A stretch of DNA of 30,405 bases from a bacterium. GTDB lineage: Bacteria > UBA9089 > JAHJRX01. Below the pieces are notes generated by a model. That model was not told where the DNA came from and did no database searches. It saw only the letters and a list, made by a program, of their open reading frames with translations. The DNA lies in contig JASEGW010000003.1 in assembly GCA_030017825.1 (NCBI GenBank), forward strand, positions 1 to 30,405, written 5' to 3'. Made by a program: the position numbers and the translations under genes. Positions 23,446 through 30,405 of this stretch are shown here, piece after piece. Position 1 is the stretch's first letter. Each line of letters begins with the position of its first letter.

Positions 23446-23961
23446 TTATTTATCAATTTTCAATTTATCTTTATCTTTCTTTATTTCCTCAATAATTTTT
23501 TCTACTTCCTTTCTTTTATTGAGAGTATAGTCCAAAGTTTTTTGAATAGTATTTTTATAATTTTTTGGTGAATTACGAAGTAAATATGTTAAATCAATCA
23601 CGCTATTAAATAAACTTTTTTTTAATAAAAATAATATCTCTTCCCTGTCTCCTCTTTCTTTCAATATACCATAAGTCTTCATACCTAAAACTAGGCATTC
23701 TTTATAGGCCTTTGACAACTCTTCTACATAAATATAGTTACCTTCCTCAGCCATTCTTACTGCTTCTTCTAATCTTTTATAAGCAATAATAATAAAAAAC
23801 TTTGCTTTTTTAATTTCGCTTGCTAAGTTTACTGCTTGAATTATTTCATAAGTAACTTTTTCAATATATTCAGGTTGGTCAGGAGTAGAACTAATTAATG
23901 AAGCCTTTCCTTCAAAAGATACAAAGAATACTGCTAAAATAAATAAAAAAAATATTTTCAA
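23446..23961 (-). CDS. Small exported helical protein of unknown function
   Basis: A 171-aa protein with a signal peptide (MKIFFLFILAVFFVSFEGKA, probable cleavage before SLIS). The mature part is all-helical with heptad-like Lys/Glu/Ile patterning. Its AYKRLEEAVRMAEEGNYIYVEELSKAY segment loosely recalls the DUF5667 type, but this is not firm. The C-terminus (IQKTLDYTLNKRKEVEKIIEEIKKDKDK) is duplicated in the fragment at 21534-21653. It is divergent from pseB, with a shared intergenic region of about 165 bp. A periplasmic role is expected from the signal peptide; nothing more can be said. Confidence 0.7.
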   Translation of the reverse strand: MKIFFLFILAVFFVSFEGKASLISSTPDQPEYIEKVTYEIIQAVNLASEIKKAKFFIIIAYKRLEEAVRMAEEGNYIYVEELSKAYKECLVLGMKTYGILKERGDREEILFLLKKSLFNSVIDLTYLLRNSPKNYKNTIQKTLDYTLNKRKEVEKIIEEIKKDKDKLKIDK

Positions 23962-24046
23962 TTTTTTATCCTTACTAGTTATGTTTTTTTGACTCTAACA
24001 AATATATTTCTTATATCAAACTATTTGATTTTAAACAATATTTTTA

Positions 24047-24074
24047 TTGACATCAATCAATTTTTATTTATACT
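24047..24074 (+). promoter_or_regulatory. Sigma-70 promoter of pseB
   Basis: A perfect TTGACA (24047-24052), a 16-nt spacer and TATACT (24069-24074) lie about 55 nt upstream of the pseB start. Confidence 0.65.
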
Positions 24075-24128
24075 GAAAATATACTCTTAAAATAAATATT
24101 ATCAACAAATAAATGAATGTGGGAAATT

Positions 24129-25100
24129 ATGAAATTAAATAATAAAATTGTCTTAATTACTGGGGGTACGGGTTCATTCGGTAAGAAATTCACAGAAATA
24201 GTTTTAGAAAAATATAAATTAAAAAAGCTAATTATTTTTAGTAGAGACGAACAAAAACAGTATGAAATGGAGCGTGAGTTCAACAATAAAACTATTCGAT
24301 ACTTTATAGGTGATGTTCGGGATAAAGAAAGACTTTATCGTGCTTTTTCAAATGTGGATATTGTAATTCATGCTGCAGCATTAAAACATGTTCATTTAGG
24401 AGAGTATAATCCTTTTGAAGTAGTAAAGACAAATATCTTAGGAGCTCAAAATATTATTAATGTGGCTATTGATCAAGGAGTAAAAAAAGTAATTGCTATT
24501 AGCACAGATAAAGCTACAAATCCTATAAATTTATATGGAGCAACTAAACTCTGTTCAGATAAGCTTTTTATTGCTGGGAATTCGTATGCAGGAAAAGCTA
24601 AAACAATCTTTAGCGTAGTTCGCTATGGAAATGTCATTAATAGTACAGGTAGTGTAATTCCTCTCTTTGAAAAACTCAAAAAAACTGGCACAATACCTAT
24701 TACAGATAAAAATATGACTCGCTTTTGGATAACTTTAGAACAAGGAGTAGATTTTGTCCTTAAATGTTTAGGTTTAATGAAAGGTGGAGAAATACTTGTT
24801 CCTAAGTTGCCAAGTATGAGTATCATGGATTTAGCAAAAGCTATTGCTCCAGAATGTAAATATGAGTTCACTGGAATTAGACCAGGAGAGAAAATACATG
24901 AAGTATTAATTCCAAAAGATGAAGCAAGAAATACATTAGAATTTCCTGACTACTTTCTTATTAAGCCCAGCTTTACAATGTTTGGAAAAAGAAATTATGG
25001 AAATGAAAAAGGAAAACTTATTGACCATAGTTTTGAATATAGAAGTGATAATAATGATTGGCGGGTAACTCCTCAAGAATTATTAAATATGATTAAATAG
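24129..25100 (+). CDS. pseB: UDP-N-acetylglucosamine 4,6-dehydratase (inverting), PseB
   Basis: First step of pseudaminic-acid synthesis: converts UDP-GlcNAc to the 4-keto-6-deoxy sugar with C5 inversion. The NAD(P)-binding GGTGSFG (residues 12-18), the SRDEQKQYEME loop and HAAALKH (about 81-87) are present. The active-site triad D127-K128 (STDKAT) and Y136-x3-K140 (YGATK) corresponds to D132/K133/Y141 in Helicobacter FlaA1. The IRPGEKIHE motif near the C-terminus is typical. The start is placed at MKLNNKIVLITGG (24129), as in the family; an ATG four codons upstream (24117) is possible. Length 323 aa. It has its own promoter and is separated from the other pse genes by a 530-bp spacer, where pseC would normally stand. 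Confidence 0.93.
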   Translation: MKLNNKIVLITGGTGSFGKKFTEIVLEKYKLKKLIIFSRDEQKQYEMEREFNNKTIRYFIGDVRDKERLYRAFSNVDIVIHAAALKHVHLGEYNPFEVVKTNILGAQNIINVAIDQGVKKVIAISTDKATNPINLYGATKLCSDKLFIAGNSYAGKAKTIFSVVRYGNVINSTGSVIPLFEKLKKTGTIPITDKNMTRFWITLEQGVDFVLKCLGLMKGGEILVPKLPSMSIMDLAKAIAPECKYEFTGIRPGEKIHEVLIPKDEARNTLEFPDYFLIKPSFTMFGKRNYGNEKGKLIDHSFEYRSDNNDWRVTPQELLNMIK

Positions 25101-25310
25101 TTCTATCTTCATTTTTATGCTAATAAAGTCGAAAAAGAAAGATAATAATTTTAAGAAGATTAGATGCTAAAAAAAGAGAATATGGAGATAGTATGGAGTA
25201 GAAATTAACATTGAACTAAAAATAGCAACATTTTTTTGTCTTTCTATGCCCATATACCACATTCCTATAATTTTCCCCATCTCTTTTTACTCAAGATATT
25301 AAAGTTTTTC

Positions 25311-25378
25311 GTAACTATTCAGCATAAACTTCGCACTAATGAAATATGTTGTTACATTGAACATTGCTGAATAGTTAC
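25311..25378 (+). mobile_element. 68-bp MITE, copy 2 (IS66-type ends)
   Basis: The terminal inverted repeats GTAACTATTCAGCA and TGCTGAATAGTTAC are perfect over 14 bp. The 40-bp interior matches copy 1 at 3423-3490 with one difference, so the whole element differs at two positions. A perfect 8-bp direct repeat AGTTTTTC (25303-25310 and 25379-25386) brackets it, different from the one around copy 1, so the two are independent insertions. It encodes nothing. End sequence and duplication length point to the IS66 family as the source of transposase, none of which is in this window. Confidence 0.9.
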
Positions 25379-25393
25379 AGTTTTTCAGTGTTT

Positions 25394-25440
25394 TACGATA
25401 AGTTGAAAAGCTTTTGTAACTCTAATTTAAACAAAGACAA
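25394..25440 (+). repeat. Degenerate dispersed repeat, copy C
   Basis: The stretch tacgataagttgaaaagctt and the following acaaagacaa resemble copies A (15508-15547) and B (17628-17670). It begins just beyond the MITE target duplication. Confidence 0.3.
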
Positions 25441-25575
25441 GTTCTGTCCTTATAATTTCTGAATTATCCTATTCTATATAGAAACAATAGCCCTTATAGT
25501 TATCCGCAAAAGATTATTAAGCTATCGAAGAGCGCTAAGTAAAATTTCAACTTCAATTCATATATTATTATTAAA

Positions 25576-25604
25576 TTGACATGACTTTTGGTTTTTAATT
25601 TAAT
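25576..25604 (+). promoter_or_regulatory. Probable sigma-70 promoter of the radical SAM-pseFGIH operon
   Basis: TTGACA (25576-25581) with a 17-nt spacer and TTTAAT (25599-25604) lies 26 nt upstream of the ATG at 25631. The -35 is perfect and the -10 is moderate. Confidence 0.5.
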
Positions 25605-25630
25605 TAGCTAAAATACTAAGGAAAATAAAA

Positions 25631-27007
25631 ATGAAAATTTTATTAATAAATCCTCCTATTCGAGAATGGTCAAAACCAAATTGCTTTCCCTTGGGACTTG
25701 GTTATATTGCTGCTGTATTGCTTCAAGAAGGACATCAAGTTGAAGTATTAGATATAAATGCTTATCGATTTAGTAAAGAGGAAGTTGAGTGTAAAATTAA
25801 TAAAAACAATTTTGATATAGTGGGAATTGGGGGAATAATAACTACCTATAAATATGTTAAATGGTTAATAGAAACTTTAAGAAAATATTATCCTAATAAA
25901 CAAATTATTATTGGCGGAAGTATTGCCTCTTCTATTCCCCATATAATGTTAGAAAAAAATAGTATTGATATTTTGTGCATTGGGGAGGGAGAGGAAACAA
26001 TTAAAGATTTGATTAAAGCATTGAAAAATAATGAAGGTTTGCAGAATGTTAAGGGAATTTGGTATAAAGATAACAAAGGCAGAATATGCAAAACCGAACC
26101 ACGAATGCCTATTAAAAATTTAGACACTATTCCTTTCCCTGCATGGAATCTTTTTCCAATGGATATATATTTAAAAAATCCTGTGGGTGCACCAAATAAA
26201 GATAAATGGATTGATGGTTCATCTAGGGAATCAGATGAGTTAACAATGAATTTATTTGCTACTCGGGGCTGTCCTTATAAATGTATTTATTGTTATCATG
26301 ATTTTATGGGCCAAGGATATAGATGTCGTTCTCCTGAAAATATTATTAGAGAGATAAAATATCTCTATAATCATTATAGTGTAAATTATTTTCATTTTAT
26401 TGATGATGAATTTGTCATGAAAAAAGATTTTGTATATGAATTTTGTAAGCTATTAAAAGCTTTTAGCAATGAAATAGGACAAAAAATAACCTGGGGCTGT
26501 GCCGGTAGGGTAAACTTGATGACAGAGGAATTAATTGCTGTTATGGTTGATGCGGGTTGCATATTAATTGCTTACGGAATAGAATCAGGTAGTCAAAAGA
26601 TGTTAAATGTGATGAAAAAAAATGTAACTGTAAAACAAGCTAAAGAGGCAATTGCTTTGACCAAAAAATACCTAAAATGGGCTGATTGTTCTTTTATGGT
26701 GGGAACACCTGGTGAAAGTTTAGAAACAGTGCAAGAAACAATTGATTTCTGCAAAGAATTGGACTTAAATCCTGAAGTTATATTCTTTACAACCCCATAT
26801 CCTGGAACAGAATTGTATGAAATGGCCATATCTCAAGGAAAAATTATAGATGAAGAGGAATATATACTTAATCTTAACGAGCAAGGAGAAAAGATCATGG
26901 TAAATTTTACTGAATTTTCTGATGAGGAGCTATTTTGTATTCAAGGAGAGATGATTAGGGAGCTAAATGCTTGGAATAAAATAAAACACTTTAGTGGTAA
27001 ACAATAA
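25631..27007 (+). CDS. B12-binding radical SAM protein of the nonulosonate locus
   Basis: A 458-aa class B-type radical SAM enzyme: N-terminal cobalamin-binding domain (about residues 1-135, with LLINPPIREW, FDIVGIGGIITTYKYV and IIIGGSIASSIPHIML) and a radical SAM core with the cluster motif C214-X3-C218-X2-C221 (RGCPYKCIYC). Further core motifs are FHFIDDEFVM, IAYGIESGSQKMLNVM and SFMVGTPGESLETVQET. An AAGGA site lies upstream. The stop overlaps the pseF start by one base (TAATG), so it is translationally coupled to nonulosonate synthesis. B12-radical SAM enzymes commonly methylate sp3 carbons, so a C-methylation of the sugar, an intermediate or the glycan is the natural guess. No pseC is present here, but replacement of the aminotransferase by this enzyme would be chemically unprecedented to my knowledge. 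Confidence 0.85.
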   Translation: MKILLINPPIREWSKPNCFPLGLGYIAAVLLQEGHQVEVLDINAYRFSKEEVECKINKNNFDIVGIGGIITTYKYVKWLIETLRKYYPNKQIIIGGSIASSIPHIMLEKNSIDILCIGEGEETIKDLIKALKNNEGLQNVKGIWYKDNKGRICKTEPRMPIKNLDTIPFPAWNLFPMDIYLKNPVGAPNKDKWIDGSSRESDELTMNLFATRGCPYKCIYCYHDFMGQGYRCRSPENIIREIKYLYNHYSVNYFHFIDDEFVMKKDFVYEFCKLLKAFSNEIGQKITWGCAGRVNLMTEELIAVMVDAGCILIAYGIESGSQKMLNVMKKNVTVKQAKEAIALTKKYLKWADCSFMVGTPGESLETVQETIDFCKELDLNPEVIFFTTPYPGTELYEMAISQGKIIDEEEYILNLNEQGEKIMVNFTEFSDEELFCIQGEMIRELNAWNKIKHFSGKQ

Positions 27008-27747
27008 TGAATGTACTGTGTGTTATACCAGCAAGAGGAAAGAGTAAAAGAGTACCTAATAAGAATATTAGGATGTTGTTGAAAAGACCCTTAATTGCTT
27101 ATACTATAGAAAAAGCTAAAGAAAGCAAAATATGCAAGAGAGTTGTGGTTTCAACAAATGACCTTGAAATAGCTAAGGTAGCAAGAGAGTATAATGTTGA
27201 TGTTGTTATGAGGCCGGACGATCTATCCCAAGATACTTCTCCTATTGATGATGCACTTCGGCATGTAGTTAGATTTTATAATCAAAAAGAGAATTTTATG
27301 GCTGATATAGTGGTACTCTTACAAGCAAATAATCCCATAAGAAGGAAAGGGGAAATAGACAAAGTTATAAAAAGGCTTATAGAAATTGATGATGCTACTG
27401 CTGTGGTTACTGGATATTTAGTAGATCAGCGACCTGAATGGATGAAAATAGTTGCTTCAAAAACAGGAAGAATTGAGCCATTTATGGAGCCAACAAATTT
27501 ATATAGAAAACAAGATCTGCCAGAACTTTATTTAATTGATGGATCGGTTTTGGCCGTGAGAGCTCAGACCTTAATGGAGACAGAGAAAATAAGAACAGCT
27601 CATGCTTTTCTTGGCAGTAACGTATATATTATTGTTCATGATGCAAAATATTCAATAGAGATAGATGAAGAAAAAGATTTTGAGCAGGCAGAATACTACT
27701 TACGCAAAGAAATCGACAAGGATATGTTTTTACATAATGATTTATGA
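27007..27747 (+). CDS. pseF: CMP-nonulosonate cytidylyltransferase (PseF/NeuA family)
   Basis: Activates the nine-carbon acid with CTP to give the CMP-sugar donor. The 246-aa protein has the nucleotide-binding IPARGKSKRVPNKN (residues 7-20), VVVSTND (about 47-53), LLQANNPIRRKGEID (about 104-118) and the C-terminal metal-site IDEEKDFEQAE. Sequence alone does not separate pseudaminate from legionaminate or sialate cytidylyltransferases. The partner pseB and pseG genes favour the pseudaminic type. It overlaps the radical SAM gene by 1 nt and pseG by 11 nt. Confidence 0.85.
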   Translation: MNVLCVIPARGKSKRVPNKNIRMLLKRPLIAYTIEKAKESKICKRVVVSTNDLEIAKVAREYNVDVVMRPDDLSQDTSPIDDALRHVVRFYNQKENFMADIVVLLQANNPIRRKGEIDKVIKRLIEIDDATAVVTGYLVDQRPEWMKIVASKTGRIEPFMEPTNLYRKQDLPELYLIDGSVLAVRAQTLMETEKIRTAHAFLGSNVYIIVHDAKYSIEIDEEKDFEQAEYYLRKEIDKDMFLHNDL

Positions 27748-28798
27748 TGAAAGAAAAGTAAAAAATAAAGTAATCTTTCGTGTTGACGGTGGAGCAAATA
27801 TTGGCTTAGGACATATTATGCGTTCTTTGAGCTTAGCTGACGGATTAAGAAGAAAGAATAGTAAAAATTTATTTATAATTAAAGATACTGACTCAGAAGT
27901 AATAGAAAGAATTATTTGTAGCGGAAATTTAATAGAAAAATTGCCTTTGGAAATAGATTTGGAAAAGGATCTAAATTTAACCATCGGTTTGATCAAAAAA
28001 TATCAGCCCAATTTAGTAATTACTGATTCATATGAAATTAACCAGCATTATCTTGAACAACTGAAGAAATTAAATATTGTCCTGATGAGTATTGATGACT
28101 TGGCCAACATGTATTTTTGCTCTGATGTGGTTCTCAATCAAAATATTGGCGTTAAAGCCAATGATTATTCTGTAGAGAAGGATACTAAGCTATTATTAGG
28201 ACCTAAATATGTACTTTTGAGAAAGGAGTTTAAAAATAAGCGTAGTCTTTGCGAGATAAAAGAAGAGGTAGAAAATATTCTAGTTATTTTTGGTGGAACT
28301 GATTCTGATAATCAGACCTTGAAGGCAGTCAAAGCGCTTAGAAACATCAAAAGTGCTATAGAAATTGTCGTAGTTATGGGTCCTGGCTACCAATATGAAG
28401 GTATTCTCAGAGAGGAGATTAAGACAGATAGCAGATTTATTCTTGCAAGAGATCCAAAAAATATCTTTAATTTAATGATGAAGGCAGATATTGCTATTAG
28501 TGCAGGAGGAAGTACTTGTTATGAACTAGCTTATTTGGGGGTGCCGAATATTATTATAATAGTGGCTGATAATCAGAAGAAAATTGCCGCTGGCTTAGAT
28601 AGCTACGGTGCTTCTATTAATTTGGGTTGGTTTAAGGATGTTGTGGAAAAAGATATTAAAAAAGCTATAGACAGTTTAATGGAGAATAGGGAAAGAAGAG
28701 AAAACATGAGTAGAAATGGTAAAAAACTAGTTGATGGAAAAGGAGTAGAAAGAGTAGTGGATGAAGTTATGAGACAAATTGCTTGGAAGATACAGTGA
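27737..28798 (+). CDS. pseG: UDP-2,4-diacetamido-2,4,6-trideoxy-beta-L-altropyranose hydrolase (PseG)
   Basis: Removes UDP from the 6-deoxy-AltdiNAc intermediate by C-O cleavage, giving the free sugar for the synthase. The GT-B-like fold shows FRVDGGANIGLGHIMRSLSLA near the N-terminus with the conserved G-x-G-H-x-x-R. The C-terminal half has ISAGGSTCYELAYLGVPNI, which binds UDP in the family. The start is placed at ATG 27737 (MIYDERKVKNKVIF), inside the last codons of pseF. A longer frame would run far into pseF. Length 353 aa. It overlaps pseI by GTGA. Confidence 0.88.
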   Translation: MIYDERKVKNKVIFRVDGGANIGLGHIMRSLSLADGLRRKNSKNLFIIKDTDSEVIERIICSGNLIEKLPLEIDLEKDLNLTIGLIKKYQPNLVITDSYEINQHYLEQLKKLNIVLMSIDDLANMYFCSDVVLNQNIGVKANDYSVEKDTKLLLGPKYVLLRKEFKNKRSLCEIKEEVENILVIFGGTDSDNQTLKAVKALRNIKSAIEIVVVMGPGYQYEGILREEIKTDSRFILARDPKNIFNLMMKADIAISAGGSTCYELAYLGVPNIIIIVADNQKKIAAGLDSYGASINLGWFKDVVEKDIKKAIDSLMENRERRENMSRNGKKLVDGKGVERVVDEVMRQIAWKIQ

Positions 28799-29847
28799 GG
28801 AAAATAAAGATAGGAAATAAATTGGTGGGTAAGAATGAACCTTGCTTTGTTATTGCAGAAGTAGGAAGCAATCATAATAGAGACCTTAATCAGGCTTTAA
28901 AGCTTATTGATGTGGCTGTGGAAGCAGGTGCAGATGCAGTTAAATTTCAAACTTATTCTGCCGAGGGGATTTATTCTACAAAAACTCCTAAAATGAGCTA
29001 TTTAAAAAAAGAAGGTTTAACAAAAGAAGATGAGTCAGTTTGGGAATTAATTAAGCGCATTGAGATGCCCCGACAGTGGCATAAAAAATTAGCTTCTTAT
29101 TGTTACGAAAAAGAAATTATTTTTCTTTCAACTCCATTTGATCTTCAGGCAGTAAATGAACTTGAAGAGGTTGGAATGCTTGCTTATAAGATAGCTTCTT
29201 TTGAAATTACCCATTTGCCTTTATTAGAACATACAGCCAAAACTGGCAAGCCTATAATTCTTTCCACGGGCATGGCCGATCTTTCAGATATTGAGGAAGC
29301 GCTGAATGTTATTTATAGACAGGGAAATGAAGATGTTGTTCTATTACATTGTGCTATAAACTATCCTCCTAAGTTTGAAGATCTAAATTTACGGGCAATG
29401 GAGACAATGAAACAAGCATTTCAATTACCTGTTGGATTTTCAGATCATACATTAGGAGTTACTTCAGATATAGCAGCTGTGGCCATGGGAGCTTCTTTGA
29501 TAGAAAAGCATTTTACTTTAGATAGAACTTTACCTGGACCTGATCATCCTTTTGCCTTAGAGCCTGATGAATTAAAGAGTATGATCCAATCTATAAGAGA
29601 CACAGAGAAAGCTTTAGGCTCTCCGATCAAAAGACATACTGAAGCAGAAGAAGAAATGTATCGTTTAGGAAGAAGAAGTTTAGTTGCAGCCTGTAATATT
29701 CACAAAGGAGTAGTGATTACCCGAGAGATGCTTGAGATAAAGCGACCAGGTTATGGCATTCCTACAAAAATGTTAGATATAGTGGTTGGCAGAGTAGCAA
29801 AGATAGATATCGAAAAAGACGATATCTTGACATGGGAGATGATTTGA
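28795..29847 (+). CDS. pseI: Nonulosonic-acid synthase (PseI/NeuB family)
   Basis: Condenses the diacetamido hexose with phosphoenolpyruvate to form the nine-carbon acid. N-terminal TIM barrel: FVIAEVGSNHNRD, DAVKFQTYSAEG, STPFDLQAVNELEEVG, YKIASFEITHLPLL, ILSTGMADLSDIEEAL and GFSDHTLGVTSDIAAVAMGASLIEKHFTLD. A SAF antifreeze-like C-terminal domain starts at about residue 285 (RRSLVAACNIHKGVVITREML). The start is GTG at 28795, overlapping the pseG stop as GTGA, with GGAAG upstream. A TTG four codons earlier is less likely. KIASFE is PseI-like, while DRTLPGPDH is more NeuB-like, so the exact nonulosonate cannot be read from this protein alone. Length 350 aa. Confidence 0.88.
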   Translation: MRKIKIGNKLVGKNEPCFVIAEVGSNHNRDLNQALKLIDVAVEAGADAVKFQTYSAEGIYSTKTPKMSYLKKEGLTKEDESVWELIKRIEMPRQWHKKLASYCYEKEIIFLSTPFDLQAVNELEEVGMLAYKIASFEITHLPLLEHTAKTGKPIILSTGMADLSDIEEALNVIYRQGNEDVVLLHCAINYPPKFEDLNLRAMETMKQAFQLPVGFSDHTLGVTSDIAAVAMGASLIEKHFTLDRTLPGPDHPFALEPDELKSMIQSIRDTEKALGSPIKRHTEAEEEMYRLGRRSLVAACNIHKGVVITREMLEIKRPGYGIPTKMLDIVVGRVAKIDIEKDDILTWEMI

Positions 29848-30338
29848 TAAATACGATAACTTTACAAAAAGCAACAATTGAAGACTGTGATACTATTTAT
29901 TGCTGGAGAAATGATCCGACAACTAGAGAACAGTCATTTAACAGTAGAGAGATTTTGTATGAGAAACACAGTCAGTGGCTAAAGAAAGCATTAGAAGATC
30001 CAAAAAAGTTTTTCTATATTGGAATTGATGAAAAGGGTAAAAAATATGGAGTGGTGAGATTTGACATAAAAAGCAAATTTTCTGCTGAAATAAATATTAT
30101 TGTTGCTCCTGATAAGAGAGGCAAAGGAATTGCTTCGCAATTGATTTTAAAGTCTTGTTCTTTATTTTTTTCAGAGACAAAGAGAAAACTTATCTTGGCC
30201 AGAATTAAAGAAAGTAATAGTGCTTCTGTTAGAGCTTTTCAGAAAGTAGGGTTTTCTAAACTTTTCCATTATAAAGAAGAAGATAAGGAAAGAATATTGG
30301 CTCTTGTTCTTTTAGCTCCAGATAGAAGGATAAGATAA
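29844..30338 (+). CDS. PseH-like GNAT N-acetyltransferase
   Basis: In the pseudaminic pathway PseH acetylates the 4-amino group of the UDP-sugar using acetyl-CoA. This protein has the GNAT fold: YCWRNDPTTREQSF near the N-terminus (typical of the RimJ/PseH-like branch), KYGVVRFDI, the acetyl-CoA loop RGKGIA (about residue 92-97) and SNSASVRAFQKVGF. The start is uncertain. A TTG at 29844 has GGGAG five bases upstream and overlaps the pseI stop by four bases, giving 164 aa. An ATG at 29832 would give 168 aa but lacks a Shine-Dalgarno. PseH is expected from position as the last gene of the coupled run. Confidence 0.78.
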   Translation: MINTITLQKATIEDCDTIYCWRNDPTTREQSFNSREILYEKHSQWLKKALEDPKKFFYIGIDEKGKKYGVVRFDIKSKFSAEINIIVAPDKRGKGIASQLILKSCSLFFSETKRKLILARIKESNSASVRAFQKVGFSKLFHYKEEDKERILALVLLAPDRRIR

Positions 30339-30405
30339 ATTATAGATGAAATATTAGACTTACTGCGAAATAAATCAGTTATTTTACAAAAATGCTATAA
30401 TTCCT
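30339..30405. other. Right-edge non-coding sequence
   Basis: AT-rich sequence after the acetyltransferase, ending in a TATAAT word (about 30395-30400) that could be the -10 box of a gene beyond the window edge. No partial gene is visible. Confidence 0.3.

Larger units (their letters stand above)
25101..25630. other. Spacer inside the nonulosonate locus, with MITE
   Basis: This 530-bp AT-rich gap separates pseB from the coupled radical SAM-pseFGIH genes. It contains MITE copy 2 with its target duplications (25303-25386), a degenerate repeat copy (25394-25440), and a TTGACA promoter just before the next gene. No remnant of an aminotransferase (pseC) is recognisable. Confidence 0.6.

Noticed and set aside
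25101..25630. Search for a pseC remnant in the spacer
   Set aside because: No frame of useful length or PLP-lysine context is visible on either strand; the gap looks like ordinary AT-rich spacer plus the MITE.

Overview
The window is an AT-rich bacterial chromosome segment, probably from an uncultured lineage. It is bacterial by its rpoB/rpoC genes, EF-G, SecE, NusG and Shine-Dalgarno sites. The phylum cannot be fixed from sequence alone. The codon use, the degenerate hairpin repeats in the spacers and a YacP-type NYN gene next to rpmG-secE-nusG would fit an AT-rich candidate phylum, but that is an impression. A FlgM-like gene behind a good sigma-28-type promoter suggests a flagellated organism.

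Region 1 (about 0.2-15.4 kb, minus strand) is the transcription/translation core, read from right to left: promoter, rpmG, tRNA-Trp, secE, nusG, rplK, rplA, rplJ, rplL, rpoB, rpoC, intrinsic terminator, a 68-bp MITE, rpsL, rpsG, fusA. No tuf gene follows fusA within the window. Three of these genes (secE, nusG, rpoC) appear to start with TTG.

Region 2 (15.4-19.5 kb, minus strand) holds a Rae1/YacP-like NYN ribonuclease, a small coiled-coil protein, a FlgM-like protein with its own sigma-28-type promoter and terminator, a possible 49-codon membrane peptide, a Nudix hydrolase and a secreted TPR protein.

Region 3 (19.8-24.0 kb) has a B12-binding radical SAM enzyme with a clear promoter, adjacent tRNA-Gln(CTG) and tRNA-Glu(CTC) genes, a broken gene fragment, a TPR-GT61 glycosyltransferase, and a small exported helical protein whose C-terminal end is the parent-like paralogue of that fragment.

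Region 4 (24.1-30.4 kb, plus strand) is a nonulosonic-acid (pseudaminic-acid-type) locus: pseB with its own promoter, a 0.5-kb spacer carrying the second MITE copy, then a translationally coupled run of B12-radical SAM gene, pseF, pseG, pseI and a pseH-like acetyltransferase. The aminotransferase pseC, expected after pseB, is not in the window, and the B12-radical SAM gene is the first gene of the coupled run. The product would be a CMP-activated nonulosonate, possibly modified by the radical SAM enzyme, for flagellin or surface glycans.

The strongest non-genic signal is a pair of near-identical 68-bp elements (3423-3490 and 25311-25378), with 14-bp terminal inverted repeats beginning GTAAC. 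Each is flanked by its own perfect 8-bp target duplication, the signature expected of a MITE mobilised by an IS66-family transposase.
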